Source: an uncultured Clostridia bacterium (GTDB taxonomy: Bacteria; Bacillota; Clostridia; Oscillospirales; CAG-272). From it: a stretch of DNA of 56,831 nucleotides. A program made the translations under genes and the position numbers. The notes below the pieces were generated by a model. It made no database searches. It saw only the letters and a list, made by a program, of their open reading frames with translations, and had not been told where the DNA came from. Shown piece after piece: positions 44,563 through 54,588 of the stretch; position 1 is the first letter of the stretch; each line of letters starts with the position of its first letter. The DNA is taken from positions 1-56,831 of the forward strand of contig CALYAD010000027.1 in the NCBI GenBank assembly GCA_944393415.1. Reading direction: 5' to 3'.

Positions 44563-45690
44563 ATGAACAAAAACAAAATTATTGAGCTTAAAGCTATCTC
44601 AAAGGAATTTAACGGTGAACAGGTGCTAAGTGAGATCAGTCTTGATATTCACGACAACGAGTTTATCACCCTGCTCGGTCCGTCGGGCTGCGGCAAAACC
44701 ACAACGCTGCGTATAATAGCGGGCTTTGAAACCCCGGACTCCGGAGACGTTTTCTTTGACGGAAAGCGGATAAACGATCTGCCTCCGTATAAAAGGGAAC
44801 TGAATACCGTGTTTCAGAAATACGCGCTGTTTCCTCATTTGAATGTTTTTGAAAACATTGCCTTTGGTCTGCGACAGAAAAAGCTGCCCGAGAGAGAGAT
44901 AACCGACAGAGTAAAGGACGCTCTGAAAATGGTCAATCTAACGGGATTTGAGCGAAGGAATGTGGAAAAGCTCTCAGGCGGTCAGCAGCAAAGAGTAGCC
45001 ATAGCACGAGCGCTGATCAACAGGCCGAAGGTATTGCTTCTCGACGAGCCTCTCGGGGCGCTTGATCTTAAGCTCCGAAAGGATATGCAGAACGAGTTGA
45101 AAAACATTCAGCATATGACGGGTATAACCTTTATATTCGTAACGCACGACCAGGAGGAGGCTCTCTCGATGTCGGATACCGTAGTCGTAATGGCAAACGG
45201 TAAGATACAGCAGATCGGCTCGCCTACGGATATCTATAACGAACCGATAAACGCTTTCGTTGCGGATTTTATCGGGGAAAGCAATATAGTGGACGGAGTT
45301 ATGACCGCCGACTATAAGGCAAAATTTGCGGGACAGCTTTTTGACTGTCTCGATAAAGGCTTCGCTAAGAATGAGCCTGTGGATATCGTCGTGCGTCCGG
45401 AGGACGTGGATGTTGTTCCGGTTGATAAAGGAATGCTCTCGGGTAAGGTCACATCGGTAACCTTCAAGGGAGTGTACTATGAAATAATTGTCGATATAAA
45501 CGGCTTTAAATGGATGATACAGTCGACGGATTATGTGGCCCCGGGCGATGAGATAGGTCTGTATATAGAGCCGGATGCGATACATGTAATGAAAAAATCG
45601 GAATTTTCAGATATGTTCGGAGACTATTCCTCGTTTTCGGACGAGCTTGAGCATCTTTCGGATACAGAGGAGGAAGAGGCTGATGAATAG
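44563..45690 (+). CDS. potA: Spermidine/putrescine ABC transporter ATPase
   Basis: A 375-residue ATPase that energises polyamine import with PotB and PotC. Walker [10 protein letters not shown] near residue 40, the Q-loop, [10 protein letters not shown] near 135, Walker [12 protein letters not shown], and THDQEEA; the C-terminal third is a TOBE regulatory domain (VVRPEDVDV). It starts at 44563 after the HRE ribosome site, though ATG 44551 is also in frame. It overlaps potB by eight bases. Confidence 0.95.
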   Translation: MNKNKIIELKAISKEFNGEQVLSEISLDIHDNEFITLLGPSGCGKTTTLRIIAGFETPDSGDVFFDGKRINDLPPYKRELNTVFQKYALFPHLNVFENIAFGLRQKKLPEREITDRVKDALKMVNLTGFERRNVEKLSGGQQQRVAIARALINRPKVLLLDEPLGALDLKLRKDMQNELKNIQHMTGITFIFVTHDQEEALSMSDTVVVMANGKIQQIGSPTDIYNEPINAFVADFIGESNIVDGVMTADYKAKFAGQLFDCLDKGFAKNEPVDIVVRPEDVDVVPVDKGMLSGKVTSVTFKGVYYEIIVDINGFKWMIQSTDYVAPGDEIGLYIEPDAIHVMKKSEFSDMFGDYSSFSDELEHLSDTEEEEADE

Positions 45691-46564
45691 ACCGATAGAT
45701 AAAGAAAAATTTTCCGATAAAGTAAAGGAAAAGAGAATAAGGGAACCGCTTTTTGCAAGAGCTGCGGCGTATCCGCATATAGTATGGGCGGCGCTGTTCA
45801 TTATCGCACCTTTGCTGTTCGTTTGTTACTATGCCTTTACCGATCAGAGCGGTAATTTTACTCTCTCAAACATACAGGCGCTTTCTCAGCATACGGGAAC
45901 ATTTATACTGTCTGTCAGCTATTCGCTGATTGCCACGGTTATATGTCTTATTATCGGTTATCCGCTTGCCTTTGTCATTTCAAAGGCTTCAAGAAAAAGA
46001 CAAAATCTTCTTATAATGTTTCTGATGACCCCGATGTGGATGAATCTGCTTATAAGGACATATTCGCTGATGGCGATACTCGATGACGGCGGACTTTTAA
46101 ACGCTATGTTACGAGCGACCGGACTCGGGGAGCTGCATATTATCGGTACGGGAGGAGCGGTAATATTCGGTATGGTCTATGACTTTTTGCCTTATATGGT
46201 GCTGCCCATATACTCGGTAATGACAAAGCAGGACTCGTCTCTTATCGAGGCGGCGTACGATCTTGGCTGCAACAGACTTCAGGCGCATTTCAAGGTGACT
46301 CTTCCGCTTTCTGTTCCGGGGATAATCTCCGGGATAACAATGGTGTTCGTACCTTCGATAAGCACCTTCTATATATCTCAGAAGCTTGGAGGAGGAACGA
46401 TATTTCTCATTGGAGACACAATAGAGATGCAGTTCCAAAACAGGGCGACTTATAATGTCGGAGCGGCTATATCGCTTGTCATGATGATTCTGATACTTGT
46501 CTCCGTCGCCGTTATGAACAGATTTTCGGACGATGAGGACTCCGCGGGAGGTGTGATAGTATGA
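45683..46564 (+). CDS. potB: Spermidine/putrescine ABC transporter permease
   Basis: A 293-residue protein with six membrane segments and the coupling loop [20 protein letters not shown] near residue 190. PotB type. ATG 45683 follows GGAGGAAGAGG and overlaps potA; an in-frame ATG at 45647 is too deep inside potA. The ATGA at its end overlaps potC. Confidence 0.93.
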   Translation: MNRPIDKEKFSDKVKEKRIREPLFARAAAYPHIVWAALFIIAPLLFVCYYAFTDQSGNFTLSNIQALSQHTGTFILSVSYSLIATVICLIIGYPLAFVISKASRKRQNLLIMFLMTPMWMNLLIRTYSLMAILDDGGLLNAMLRATGLGELHIIGTGGAVIFGMVYDFLPYMVLPIYSVMTKQDSSLIEAAYDLGCNRLQAHFKVTLPLSVPGIISGITMVFVPSISTFYISQKLGGGTIFLIGDTIEMQFQNRATYNVGAAISLVMMILILVSVAVMNRFSDDEDSAGGVIV

Positions 46565-47367
46565 AAGCTTTATCAAGGGCCTTCCTTATACTTGTTTTCG
46601 GTATACTTTATATACCGATGGCCGTGCTTGTTCTGTTTTCCTTTAACAGCTCGAAAAGTACAGGAAATTTTACCGGATTTTCCCTTCGCTGGTACACTGA
46701 GCTTTTTTCCACTCCCGCGACCTTTGCAGCGCTGCGGAACACTCTGATACTTGCGGTATGTTCCGCGATCATAGCGACTGTGATAGGTACGCTGGCGGCG
46801 GTCGGAATACACAAAATGAAGAACAGATATCTGAAAAAAGCGGTAATGTCGGTGACAAATATTCCGATGATGAATCCCGATATAGTTACCGGTATATCTA
46901 TGATGCTGCTTTTCGTTTTTGTAGGCGGAATGCTTGGACTGAAAAACTCTCTTTCTTTCTGGACCATGCTTATTGCGCATGTTACCTTCAACCTTCCTTA
47001 TGTGATCCTTTCTGTACTTCCTAAGCTGAGGCAGATGGACAGCCATCTTCCGGAGGCGGCGATGGATCTTGGCTGCACGCCGGTACAGGCGTTTTTCAAG
47101 GTGGAGCTTCACGCGATACTGCCGGGTATATTAACCGGAATGATGATGGCATTCACGCTTTCGCTTGACGATTTTGTAATCAGCTTCTTTACGTCGGGAA
47201 GCGATTTTCAGACTCTTCCGCTGCTTATATATTCCATGACCAAAAAGGACGTAACTCCGGATATGTACGCCCTATCCACAATAATGATGGCGGTTATTTT
47301 CGCGCTGATGATATTAACTAATTTTAAAAGCAAGAGGGAAACGAAGAAAGCTAAGGCGGACAGATAA
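46561..47367 (+). CDS. potC: Spermidine/putrescine ABC transporter permease
   Basis: A 268-residue protein with six membrane segments and the loop EAAMDLGCTPVQAFFKVELH near residue 162, PotC type. It overlaps potB by four bases, and potD follows after 29 bases. The end is a short basic cytoplasmic tail. Confidence 0.93.
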   Translation: MKALSRAFLILVFGILYIPMAVLVLFSFNSSKSTGNFTGFSLRWYTELFSTPATFAALRNTLILAVCSAIIATVIGTLAAVGIHKMKNRYLKKAVMSVTNIPMMNPDIVTGISMMLLFVFVGGMLGLKNSLSFWTMLIAHVTFNLPYVILSVLPKLRQMDSHLPEAAMDLGCTPVQAFFKVELHAILPGILTGMMMAFTLSLDDFVISFFTSGSDFQTLPLLIYSMTKKDVTPDMYALSTIMMAVIFALMILTNFKSKRETKKAKADR

Positions 47368-47396
47368 TAGTAATGTTTTTAAAGGAGAGAACAGAT

Positions 47397-48626
47397 ATGA
47401 AAAAAACAATATGGAAAATATGGGTTATTGCCATTATAGCGCTCGGGGCAGCGCTTCTTTCCTCCTGCGATGGCGGTAAAGGGGATGAGATCGTACTGAA
47501 CGTCTATAACTGGGGTGAATATATTTCTGACGGTTCAGAGGGTTCTCCCGACGTAAATAAGATGTTTGAGGATTACTGCAAGGAGCAGGGACTTAATGTC
47601 AGAGTCAACTATACTACATTTGATTCAAACGAGAGCATGTACAATAAGCTGAGAAGCGGTGCGGTATCATATGATATAGTCATTCCTTCCGATTATATGA
47701 TAGAAAGAATGGTCAAGGAGGATATGCTTGAGAAGATAGACGTATCTAAGCTTACCAATTATCAGTATGTTTACGATAATTTTAAAACGCTTTACGGCCG
47801 CGAGTATGATGCGGAGAATGTTTATTTCGTGCCTTACTTTGTCGGTTATGTCGGTGTGATATACAATACGAAGTATGTTTCCGAGGAGGACGCGGCAAGA
47901 CAGAGCTGGGATCTTCTCTGGGACGAAAAATATTCAGGAAAAATACTTCAGTTCAACAACCCTCGCGACGCCTTTGGTACAGTCATGTACAAAAACGGTG
48001 TGGATGTAAACACCACTGATAAAGCCGAATGGGAATCAGCGCTGGAGGAGCTGAAATCTCAGAAATCACTGATACAGAGCTATGTTATGGACGAGATATT
48101 CAATAAAATGAAGAATGAATCCGCGTATATAGCCCCGTATTATGCCGGAGATTTTATTTCCATGTATGAGGAAAACGACGATCTTGCGTTTTACTTCCCG
48201 AAAGAGGGAACCAATGTGTTTCTTGACGGTATGTGCATTCCGAAAGGCAGTGAAAACAAAGAGATTGCCCAGATGTATATAGACTTTATGCTTTCTAAGG
48301 AGGCGGCGACCGCGAACGCGGAGATGGTATACTACGCTACTCCGAATAAGCTCGTAAACGAAAATCCCGAATATATCGAATATATGACCTCCGTTCACGA
48401 AGACGCGATGGAATATCTCGATCCCCGGTTTGAGGAGGGATATGTGCAGACATATTATGAAAATCTTGACGATGATACGCTACAGCTTATGAACACCCTT
48501 TGGGAGGAGCTTAAGATAGATACCTCTGCGGGCGTCGGCATTTATATCGCGTGCGGAGCCGTCATACTTGTAATTGCCGCCATCGTAATCTACAGAGTGG
48601 TAAAAAAGAAGAAGAGAATGTATTAA
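47397..48626 (+). CDS. potD: Spermidine/putrescine-binding lipoprotein with extra C-terminal membrane helix
   Basis: A 409-residue binding protein: lipobox LSSC near residue 24, VYNWGEYI at the start of the mature domain, YDIVIPSDYMIERM and APYYAGD. Unlike usual PotD, it ends with a hydrophobic helix (about 22 residues from IACGAVILVIAAIVIY) and a basic tail KKKKRMY, so it may be anchored at both ends. ATG 47397 follows GGAGAG. Last gene of potABCD, with a terminator behind. Confidence 0.92.
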   Translation: MKKTIWKIWVIAIIALGAALLSSCDGGKGDEIVLNVYNWGEYISDGSEGSPDVNKMFEDYCKEQGLNVRVNYTTFDSNESMYNKLRSGAVSYDIVIPSDYMIERMVKEDMLEKIDVSKLTNYQYVYDNFKTLYGREYDAENVYFVPYFVGYVGVIYNTKYVSEEDAARQSWDLLWDEKYSGKILQFNNPRDAFGTVMYKNGVDVNTTDKAEWESALEELKSQKSLIQSYVMDEIFNKMKNESAYIAPYYAGDFISMYEENDDLAFYFPKEGTNVFLDGMCIPKGSENKEIAQMYIDFMLSKEAATANAEMVYYATPNKLVNENPEYIEYMTSVHEDAMEYLDPRFEEGYVQTYYENLDDDTLQLMNTLWEELKIDTSAGVGIYIACGAVILVIAAIVIYRVVKKKKRMY

Positions 48627-48670
48627 CAGCGGATCTTTCCAAACCGCTTATCGGAATTTCCGTACTTAAG

Positions 48671-48717
48671 AAGCTGAGTCAAACGCAAATCTCAAGGCGT
48701 TTGACTCAGCTTTATTT
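48671..48717 (+). terminator. Strong intrinsic terminator after potD
   Basis: AAGCTGAGTCAAACGC (48671-48686) pairs perfectly with GCGTTTGACTCAGCTT (48697-48712), followed by TATTTT. Confidence 0.9.
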
Positions 48718-48771
48718 TACGACTGAGCTTTGTTATGTTAATAAAAATTATAATAAATTTAATTTTTATTG

Positions 48772-48801
48772 TTGAATTAGAGTATAGGAATGTTGTATAA
48801 T
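48772..48801 (+). promoter_or_regulatory. Promoter of tldD
   Basis: TTGAAT (48772-48777) and TATAAT (48796-48801) with 18 bases between. Confidence 0.7.
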
Positions 48802-48871
48802 AATTACATAATATGATTTTATTTGAAAATCGTGCTTGCCGGCGTGGTTTTTAAGACTTGAAAGGAGAGTC

Positions 48872-48916
48872 ATGTTTTACCGACATGACAACTTGATATG
48901 CTGGAAAAAAGATTAA
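48872..48916 (+). CDS. Fourteen-codon leader frame overlapping the tldD start
   Basis: ATG 48872 is preceded by GAAAGGAGAG, the only good ribosome site here, and reads MFYRHDNLICWKKD to a TAA at 48914-48916. tldD itself (ATG 48898) has no site of its own and lies inside this frame. The mini-frame may couple translation to tldD, or the sites may be coincidental. Confidence 0.35.
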   Translation: MFYRHDNLICWKKD

Positions 48917-50280
48917 TTGAGGATATACTCGGTATCGCGGTATCTACAGGAGCGGATTTTGCCGAGGTTTACTGTGAGCTTACAAGAAACTCAAGCATCA
49001 GACTATTGGACGGCAGGATCGAAACGATTAGCGACACTACCGTTTCCGGAGTGGGAATAAGAGCGTTTCTGGGAACGAGAACGGTTTACGGTTCTACCTC
49101 GGATATATCCCGCAAGGGGCTGGAAAAATGCGCGGGAGCGGTCGCTGCCGCGATGGGAGATGAGAAACTCCCGAAATCGGTCAGACTGACGGAAAGGATT
49201 TTTCCTAATATACATCCGGTAAAAATTGTCCCTACCGACGCGGATATGAAAATAAGGACAGAGCTTCTGCGGGAAGGCTGCTCGGCGGCAAAGGAATATG
49301 ACAGCCGTATTGTACAGGTGGTCGGAGGGCTTGCTTCGGTAGACCATACTATACAGATAGCGAACACCGAGGGGCTGCTTACATCAGACCGGCATATACG
49401 TACAAGGATGGTAGTGGACGCGACGGCTTCGTCAGGCGAAGAAATGCAGTCCGGGCGGTTCGGTCCGGGCAGAGGAATGGGGCTTGAGACGTTTGAGCTG
49501 TTTCCGCCTAAGGAGATAGGAATAACCGCGGCGAAGGAGGCCATAACCAATCTTACCGCTTCTTATTGTCCGGCGGGTAAAATGACGGTGGCGATAGAAA
49601 ACGGATTCGGAGGGGTAATATTCCATGAAGCGTGCGGGCATTCACTTGAAGCGACCTCGGTGGGAACCGGTACCTCTCAGATGTGCGGAAAGCTCGGGCA
49701 GAAGATAGCAAACGAAAAGGTAACCGCGATAGACGACGGCACGATACCCGGCGCTTGGGGATCGGTTAATATAGACGACGAAGGAAATCCCACGCGGCGC
49801 AACGTACTGATAGAAAACGGGGTGCTTAAGTCGTATATGATAGATCGGCTCGGTTCCCGCCGTATGGGAATGCCGATGACCGGAAACAGCCGCCGGGAGA
49901 GCTATAAATACGAGCCGACCTCACGCATGACCAATACTTTTATAGATAACGGTCCGGATAAAAACGAGGATATAATATCGTCGATAGAATACGGCCTGTA
50001 CGCAAAATCAATGGGCGGCGGCTCGGTAAATCCGCTTACGGGAGAGTTTAATTTCGCTGTAAGCGAGGGATATATGGTCAGAAACGGTAAGATATGTGAG
50101 GCGGTAAGGGGAGCGTCACTGATCGGAACCGGAGCGGAGATCCTGATGAATATAGATATGGTAGGACAGAATCTCGCAACCGGACAGGGAATGTGCGGAA
50201 GCTCCAGCGGCTCGATACCCACCGACGTCGGGCAGCCCCTTATCAGGGTATCGTCAATTACGGTCGGCGGTAAGGGCTGA
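48898..50280 (+). CDS. tldD: TldD metalloprotease subunit
   Basis: A 460-residue member of the TldD/TldE family with the zinc motif HEACGH near residues 244-249, ATGQGMCGSSSGSIPTDVGQP-type glycine-rich ending and SVRL, VGIRAF elements of the N-terminal half. TldD and TldE together cleave peptides, including antibiotic precursors such as microcin B17. The frame has a stop at 48886, so 48898 is the first ATG. It is 45 bases upstream of the TldE gene. Confidence 0.93.
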   Translation: MLEKRLIEDILGIAVSTGADFAEVYCELTRNSSIRLLDGRIETISDTTVSGVGIRAFLGTRTVYGSTSDISRKGLEKCAGAVAAAMGDEKLPKSVRLTERIFPNIHPVKIVPTDADMKIRTELLREGCSAAKEYDSRIVQVVGGLASVDHTIQIANTEGLLTSDRHIRTRMVVDATASSGEEMQSGRFGPGRGMGLETFELFPPKEIGITAAKEAITNLTASYCPAGKMTVAIENGFGGVIFHEACGHSLEATSVGTGTSQMCGKLGQKIANEKVTAIDDGTIPGAWGSVNIDDEGNPTRRNVLIENGVLKSYMIDRLGSRRMGMPMTGNSRRESYKYEPTSRMTNTFIDNGPDKNEDIISSIEYGLYAKSMGGGSVNPLTGEFNFAVSEGYMVRNGKICEAVRGASLIGTGAEILMNIDMVGQNLATGQGMCGSSSGSIPTDVGQPLIRVSSITVGGKG

Positions 50281-50325
50281 AAAACATGAAACCGCAGGTT
50301 GGGTACAAGAAAGGAACGGTCATAT

Positions 50326-51663
50326 ATGGATTTTGAATTGATAAAAAAAGCGCTTATTGACAGCGCTGATGAGCTTGATATTAAAGAGTACGAGATATAC
50401 TACTCCTCGCGGACGGGCACGTCAGTGGAAACGCTCGGAAAGGAAATAAGCTCGCTCAACTCAAGCAGCAGCGGGGGAGTCTGCTTCCGCTGTCTTGTAA
50501 ACGGCAGGATGGGATATGCTTCCACAGAGTTAATGGAGGCTTCCGAGATGGGGGAGCTTGTGCGAAGGGCGGTCGTTAACGCCGAGAATACCGAAAAAGA
50601 GGATAACGTAGGAATATACGCCGGCTCGGAGAGCTACGGTAAGACCAATTCTCCCGAATACAAGCCGCTGAGCGCGGAGCAAATGAAAAAAACCGCGCTG
50701 TCCATTCAGAACGAGAACTACGCGGCAAGCGATAAAGTCACGGACGGTACGCAGTCAGCGGTCGAGACAGAGGAAATGACGGTACGGATAGTCAATTCCC
50801 ACGGTCTTGATTTGGTAAATACATCAGGCGTGAATATAGTATATTCGGCGGCGGTAGTACTTGACAAAGGCGAGCATCAGGATGATTATGCGGTAGAGGA
50901 ATACGGAAAGCTTTCGGATAAAGAGCTTGCGGAAAAGGCTGTACGCGGAGCGCTGGACAATATCGGCGCGGAAATTGTGGATACCGGTAAGTACGATATT
51001 GTTATTGCGGCTAAACAGATGAGAACTATACTATCGGTTTTTTCAAGCGCTTTTTCGGCAAAGACCGCTCAGTCGGGCATGTCTCTGCTCGCCGGTAAGG
51101 AAGGACAGAGGATAGCCGCGGAGATCATAAATATTACGGACGATCCGATGAGAGAGGGAGTCTCCGTCCAGAGCCCGTTTGACGCTGAGGGAGTCGCGGC
51201 TTATCGCAAGGATGTAGTTAAAGACGGCGTTCTTTTGACGCTGCTCCATAACAGAGAGACCGCGATGCGCGCCGGCAGGGAAACGACAGCGAACGCGAGC
51301 AAGGGCGCATACTCATCGCCCGTAAGCGTCAGTCCATATGCGTTCTGTATAGAGGCTGGCGGAAATACTCTCGAGGAGCTTTTTGCGATGGCGGAAAACG
51401 GCATATATGTCACCGAGGTAAAAGGATTGCACGCGGGAGCAAATCCCGTTACCGGGGATTTCTCCATAGAGAGCGCGGGTTTTCTCATAAAGGACGGCAA
51501 AAAAGCAACGCCTGTCAGATCGTTTACGATAGCCGGTAACTTTTTTGATATGCTGAAAGCCATATCGGCGCTTTCCGATAAAGTGGAGGTGGGTATCGGG
51601 GGACCTACCGTCTTCGGTTCGCCGGCTGTGCTTATAAAAGACATGAGCGTTGCCGGAAAATAA
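50326..51663 (+). CDS. pmbA: TldE/PmbA, partner of TldD
   Basis: A 445-residue homologue of TldD without the HExxxH motif, as expected of the TldE/PmbA subunit: SSGGVCFRCLVNGRMGYAST, VNSHGLDL, VSVSPYAFCIEAG and VEVGIGGPTVFGSP. ATG 50326 follows GAAAGGAACGGT. A bidirectional terminator follows. Confidence 0.93.
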   Translation: MDFELIKKALIDSADELDIKEYEIYYSSRTGTSVETLGKEISSLNSSSSGGVCFRCLVNGRMGYASTELMEASEMGELVRRAVVNAENTEKEDNVGIYAGSESYGKTNSPEYKPLSAEQMKKTALSIQNENYAASDKVTDGTQSAVETEEMTVRIVNSHGLDLVNTSGVNIVYSAAVVLDKGEHQDDYAVEEYGKLSDKELAEKAVRGALDNIGAEIVDTGKYDIVIAAKQMRTILSVFSSAFSAKTAQSGMSLLAGKEGQRIAAEIINITDDPMREGVSVQSPFDAEGVAAYRKDVVKDGVLLTLLHNRETAMRAGRETTANASKGAYSSPVSVSPYAFCIEAGGNTLEELFAMAENGIYVTEVKGLHAGANPVTGDFSIESAGFLIKDGKKATPVRSFTIAGNFFDMLKAISALSDKVEVGIGGPTVFGSPAVLIKDMSVAGK

Positions 51664-51688
51664 GCGGAGCCGTTAGCCTGCTCCGCTT
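51662..51688. terminator. Terminator between convergent genes
   Basis: AAGCGGAGC (51662-51670) pairs perfectly with GCTCCGCTT (51680-51688). pmbA on + and the TVP38 gene on - both end here. T-runs are short, so efficiency is uncertain. Confidence 0.65.
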
Positions 51689-51716
51689 GGTAATCGATAT
51701 TAGACGTCTAATGCCG

Positions 51717-52373
51717 TCAGGCGGGCGCTTTTGTCAGCCATCTTGTTATCGTGTCAGACAGGTTGAGAAGCGGCAGCAGGCTGTAAAGCGCTATAGGGAA
51801 GATCTTAAAGACAAGAAGAAGTACTATATATCTCAAAAAAGTCATATCGGTAGTTCCGGCAAGATAGCATATCATGTCGTCGGGGAGTCCGGGAAGGAAC
51901 ATGGCTGCCGCAAACAGGACGGAGAATGTTCGGCCTTCTCTTGTCCATCTGTCGTATTTTTCAAGCTTTTTCTCTCCGAAAAGCTTTAAAAGAAGATTTC
52001 TGCCGTAGAAACGGGCAATAAAAAACCCGAGTATCGATCCGACGCAGATGCCAATGTAGTTTGCCAGAAATCCGAAAAACGGTCCGTAAAGCACCACTCC
52101 CGCAAGACAGGTAACTCCTCCGGGAAGTATTGGAATTATAACCTGGATTATCTGTATCAGTATAAATACAAAAAATCCAAAAATTCCAATACTTTCCACA
52201 AACGACTCGAGCGCATCTTTATCGGTGAGCAGACCGTTTCTCCACGCGATAACCGCGAGTATAATACATATAACTACACCAAAAAGGGGAAGCCATCTGA
52301 GAATCGGGTTTTGTTTTCCGGAATTTATATTATTATTGTTTTTATTATCATCCTGTTTTTTAATTTCCGGCAT
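51717..52373 (-). CDS. TVP38/TMEM64-family (VTT domain) membrane protein
   Basis: A 218-residue protein, the only clear gene on the minus strand. It starts with an Asn-rich soluble stretch, then a membrane helix (residues 28-45) and a VTT/SNARE-associated core with PILPGGVTCLAGVVLYGPFFG and FLPGLPDDMICYLAGTTDM, the paired glycine motifs of the family. DedA/TVP38 proteins are thought to move or scramble lipids; substrate unknown. Confidence 0.88.
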   Translation of the reverse strand: MPEIKKQDDNKNNNNINSGKQNPILRWLPLFGVVICIILAVIAWRNGLLTDKDALESFVESIGIFGFFVFILIQIIQVIIPILPGGVTCLAGVVLYGPFFGFLANYIGICVGSILGFFIARFYGRNLLLKLFGEKKLEKYDRWTREGRTFSVLFAAAMFLPGLPDDMICYLAGTTDMTFLRYIVLLLVFKIFPIALYSLLPLLNLSDTITRWLTKAPA

Positions 52374-52435
52374 TTCGATATCTCCGTGATTTGTTTATTA
52401 AAAGCGAAAGTAATAATAATTTTTTTAAACAATTA

Positions 52436-52464
52436 TTGACATTCGCGGCTGTTTATATTATAAT
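52436..52464 (+). promoter_or_regulatory. Promoter upstream of the isochorismatase gene
   Basis: TTGACA (52436-52441) and TATAAT (52459-52464) with 17 bases between; a leader of about 170 bases follows to the start codon, without an obvious known riboswitch. Confidence 0.75.
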
Positions 52465-52643
52465 TATACATATTGAGACGCAGTTTTACAATACCGACAA
52501 GCCAAATTAGTTGTAATTTACGGTAAACTTTTTATGAATAGGAACAAAATCTCCATATTTTGCGTTAAGTGTGCCGGTAAGCATGACTCGGCTCTGAGCA
52601 CGTGCAAAGCGCTGCTTTCCGTAAGAAAGGAATGGTCATAGAT

Positions 52644-53177
52644 ATGAAAAAGCTGCTGATAGTTGTCGACATGCAGAATGATTTTATCGACGGAGTGCTC
52701 GGAACGAAAGAGGCCCGGGCTATAGTTCCGGGTGTCAGGGAAAAGATAAACGGTTTTAAAGGGATGATCATATATACCCGGGATACTCACGGGGAGGATT
52801 ATCTTGAAAGCATGGAAGGCAAAAACCTTCCTTATCCTCATTGCATAAAGGGGACAAAGGGCTGGGAGATAAGTCCGCTCCTGCCGTTTAAGGACAGCGA
52901 TATTGTGATCGATAAGCCGACATTTGGATCTGTGGAGCTTATGCGTAAGCTGATTGAAATCAACGGCACGGACGGTATAGAAAGCATTACCGTTGTGGGA
53001 TTATGTACGGATATATGCGTTATATCGAATGCCATAATTATCAAAGCCGCGCTCCCGGAGATTCCGCTGACGGTAGACTCCTCATGCTGCGCGGGAGTTA
53101 CTCCGGCAAGTCATAATAATGCGCTTGACGCGATGGAAATGTGTCAGATATTGATAGAGAACCGGAAAAGCCGATAA
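52644..53177 (+). CDS. Isochorismatase-family cysteine hydrolase (nicotinamidase-like)
   Basis: A 177-residue protein with the catalytic Asp in LIVVDMQNDF, the Lys in IDKPTFGS and the catalytic Cys in GLCTDICVISN near residue 133, as in nicotinamidases/PncA-type amidases. ATG 52644 follows GAAAGGAATGGT; an in-frame ATG at 52602 precedes that site. It has its own promoter and is followed closely by the Sel1-repeat gene. Confidence 0.88.
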   Translation: MKKLLIVVDMQNDFIDGVLGTKEARAIVPGVREKINGFKGMIIYTRDTHGEDYLESMEGKNLPYPHCIKGTKGWEISPLLPFKDSDIVIDKPTFGSVELMRKLIEINGTDGIESITVVGLCTDICVISNAIIIKAALPEIPLTVDSSCCAGVTPASHNNALDAMEMCQILIENRKSR

Positions 53178-53208
53178 AATAAAAAACTCTGAAAGGAAGA
53201 GCTTAAAA

Positions 53209-54546
53209 GTGCAGGATATAAGATCCAGTTTACAGAACGAAGGCATGGAGCCTACTGAATATAACGATGTGTATACAGACGGGGAAAAGCAGAGGAAAGA
53301 TGCGATACAGGCCGCATATATGAAGGGCGAGTGCAGATACTACGGGAACGGCGTGCCTCAGAGCTATGAAAAAGCGGCGGAATATTATATGATCGCAGCG
53401 GTACAGGGACACGCCAAAGCACAGAACATACTTGGATATTGCTATGATAACGGTCTCGGTGTAAAGCAGGACCATGAAATAGCGGCAGGATGGTACATGA
53501 AATCCGCAAAGCAGGGATACGCAAAGGCGCAGTATAATATCGGTCTTTGCTATGCAAACGGCGAGGGCGTCGAGCAGAATTACGATCTTGCCGCTCAGTG
53601 GTACGCGAAAGCGGCGGAGCAGGGATACGCAAAAGCGGAAACCGAGCTTGGTTGGTGTTTTGAAAACGGCTACGGAGTTGAGCAGAGCTATGAAATGGCA
53701 ATCAGACTGTACATAAGAGCCGCAAAACAGGGAGAAGCCAAGGCTCAGTACAACATTGGGAGATGCTGCGCGCTAGGGTACGGCATGGAGAAAGACGAGA
53801 CTACCGCGATAGGCTGGTATAAAATGGCGGCAGAGCAGGGAGACGATACGGCGCAGTTTCAGCTCGGATACTGTTATGAAACAGGTTCAGGAGTTGAACA
53901 GAGCTACGAAAACGCGGTGATGTGGTATGAAAAAGCCGCGTCACAAGGCAATACCTCAGCCATGCATTATCTCGGACACTGTTATTTTTACGGCAAGGGC
54001 GTCGTTAAAAACATAGCAAGCGCGGTAGAGCTTTACAGAAAAGCGGCGGAAACAGGAGATACCGACGCTCAGAATACCATGGGATATTGTTGTCTTTACG
54101 GTTACGGAATACCTCAGAACTGCTCAGAGGCAATATATTGGTATGAGAAGTCAGCGGCAAAGGGAAGCACGCTTGCACAGCTGAATCTCGGATACATATA
54201 TGAAAACGGGTATGGCGTTGAGGCAAATAATGAAACGGCTGTATATTGGTTTGCGTCAGCGGCACAGCAGGGAGACGCGGCGGCGGAAAATGAACTCGGC
54301 AAGTGCTATATGTATGGAAAAGGCGTGATGCAGGATGCTATTGAAGCTGTTAAATGGTATATGCGATCGTCAGAACACGGAAACAGCGACGGCCAGGCCA
54401 ACCTTGGATATTGCTACGAAACCGGAACCGGTATACAAAAGAGCTACGAAAAGGCGATGGAATGGTATCTTCGCGCCGCTGAGCAGGGAAATGAGTATGC
54501 CTCGGAGAGACTGATGACTCTGACCGGCATGGCGCGTTTCGGATAA
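53209..54546 (+). CDS. Sel1-repeat protein with eleven repeats
   Basis: A 445-residue protein made almost entirely of 36-residue Sel1-like repeats (pattern A-x-x-x-L-G-x-C-Y-x-x-G-x-G-V-x-Q-x-Y-x-x-A-x-x-W-Y-x-x-A-A-x-Q-G). I count eleven, from about residue 40 to 430. It has no signal peptide, so it is a cytoplasmic scaffold or protein-binding module. Start GTG 53209 follows GGAAGAG. It lies 31 bases after the isochorismatase gene; its function cannot be read from this. Confidence 0.9.
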   Translation: MQDIRSSLQNEGMEPTEYNDVYTDGEKQRKDAIQAAYMKGECRYYGNGVPQSYEKAAEYYMIAAVQGHAKAQNILGYCYDNGLGVKQDHEIAAGWYMKSAKQGYAKAQYNIGLCYANGEGVEQNYDLAAQWYAKAAEQGYAKAETELGWCFENGYGVEQSYEMAIRLYIRAAKQGEAKAQYNIGRCCALGYGMEKDETTAIGWYKMAAEQGDDTAQFQLGYCYETGSGVEQSYENAVMWYEKAASQGNTSAMHYLGHCYFYGKGVVKNIASAVELYRKAAETGDTDAQNTMGYCCLYGYGIPQNCSEAIYWYEKSAAKGSTLAQLNLGYIYENGYGVEANNETAVYWFASAAQQGDAAAENELGKCYMYGKGVMQDAIEAVKWYMRSSEHGNSDGQANLGYCYETGTGIQKSYEKAMEWYLRAAEQGNEYASERLMTLTGMARFG

Positions 54547-54588
54547 AATTTTTAGGCGTATTTTTTCCGGCATATTGGAGATGTCACG

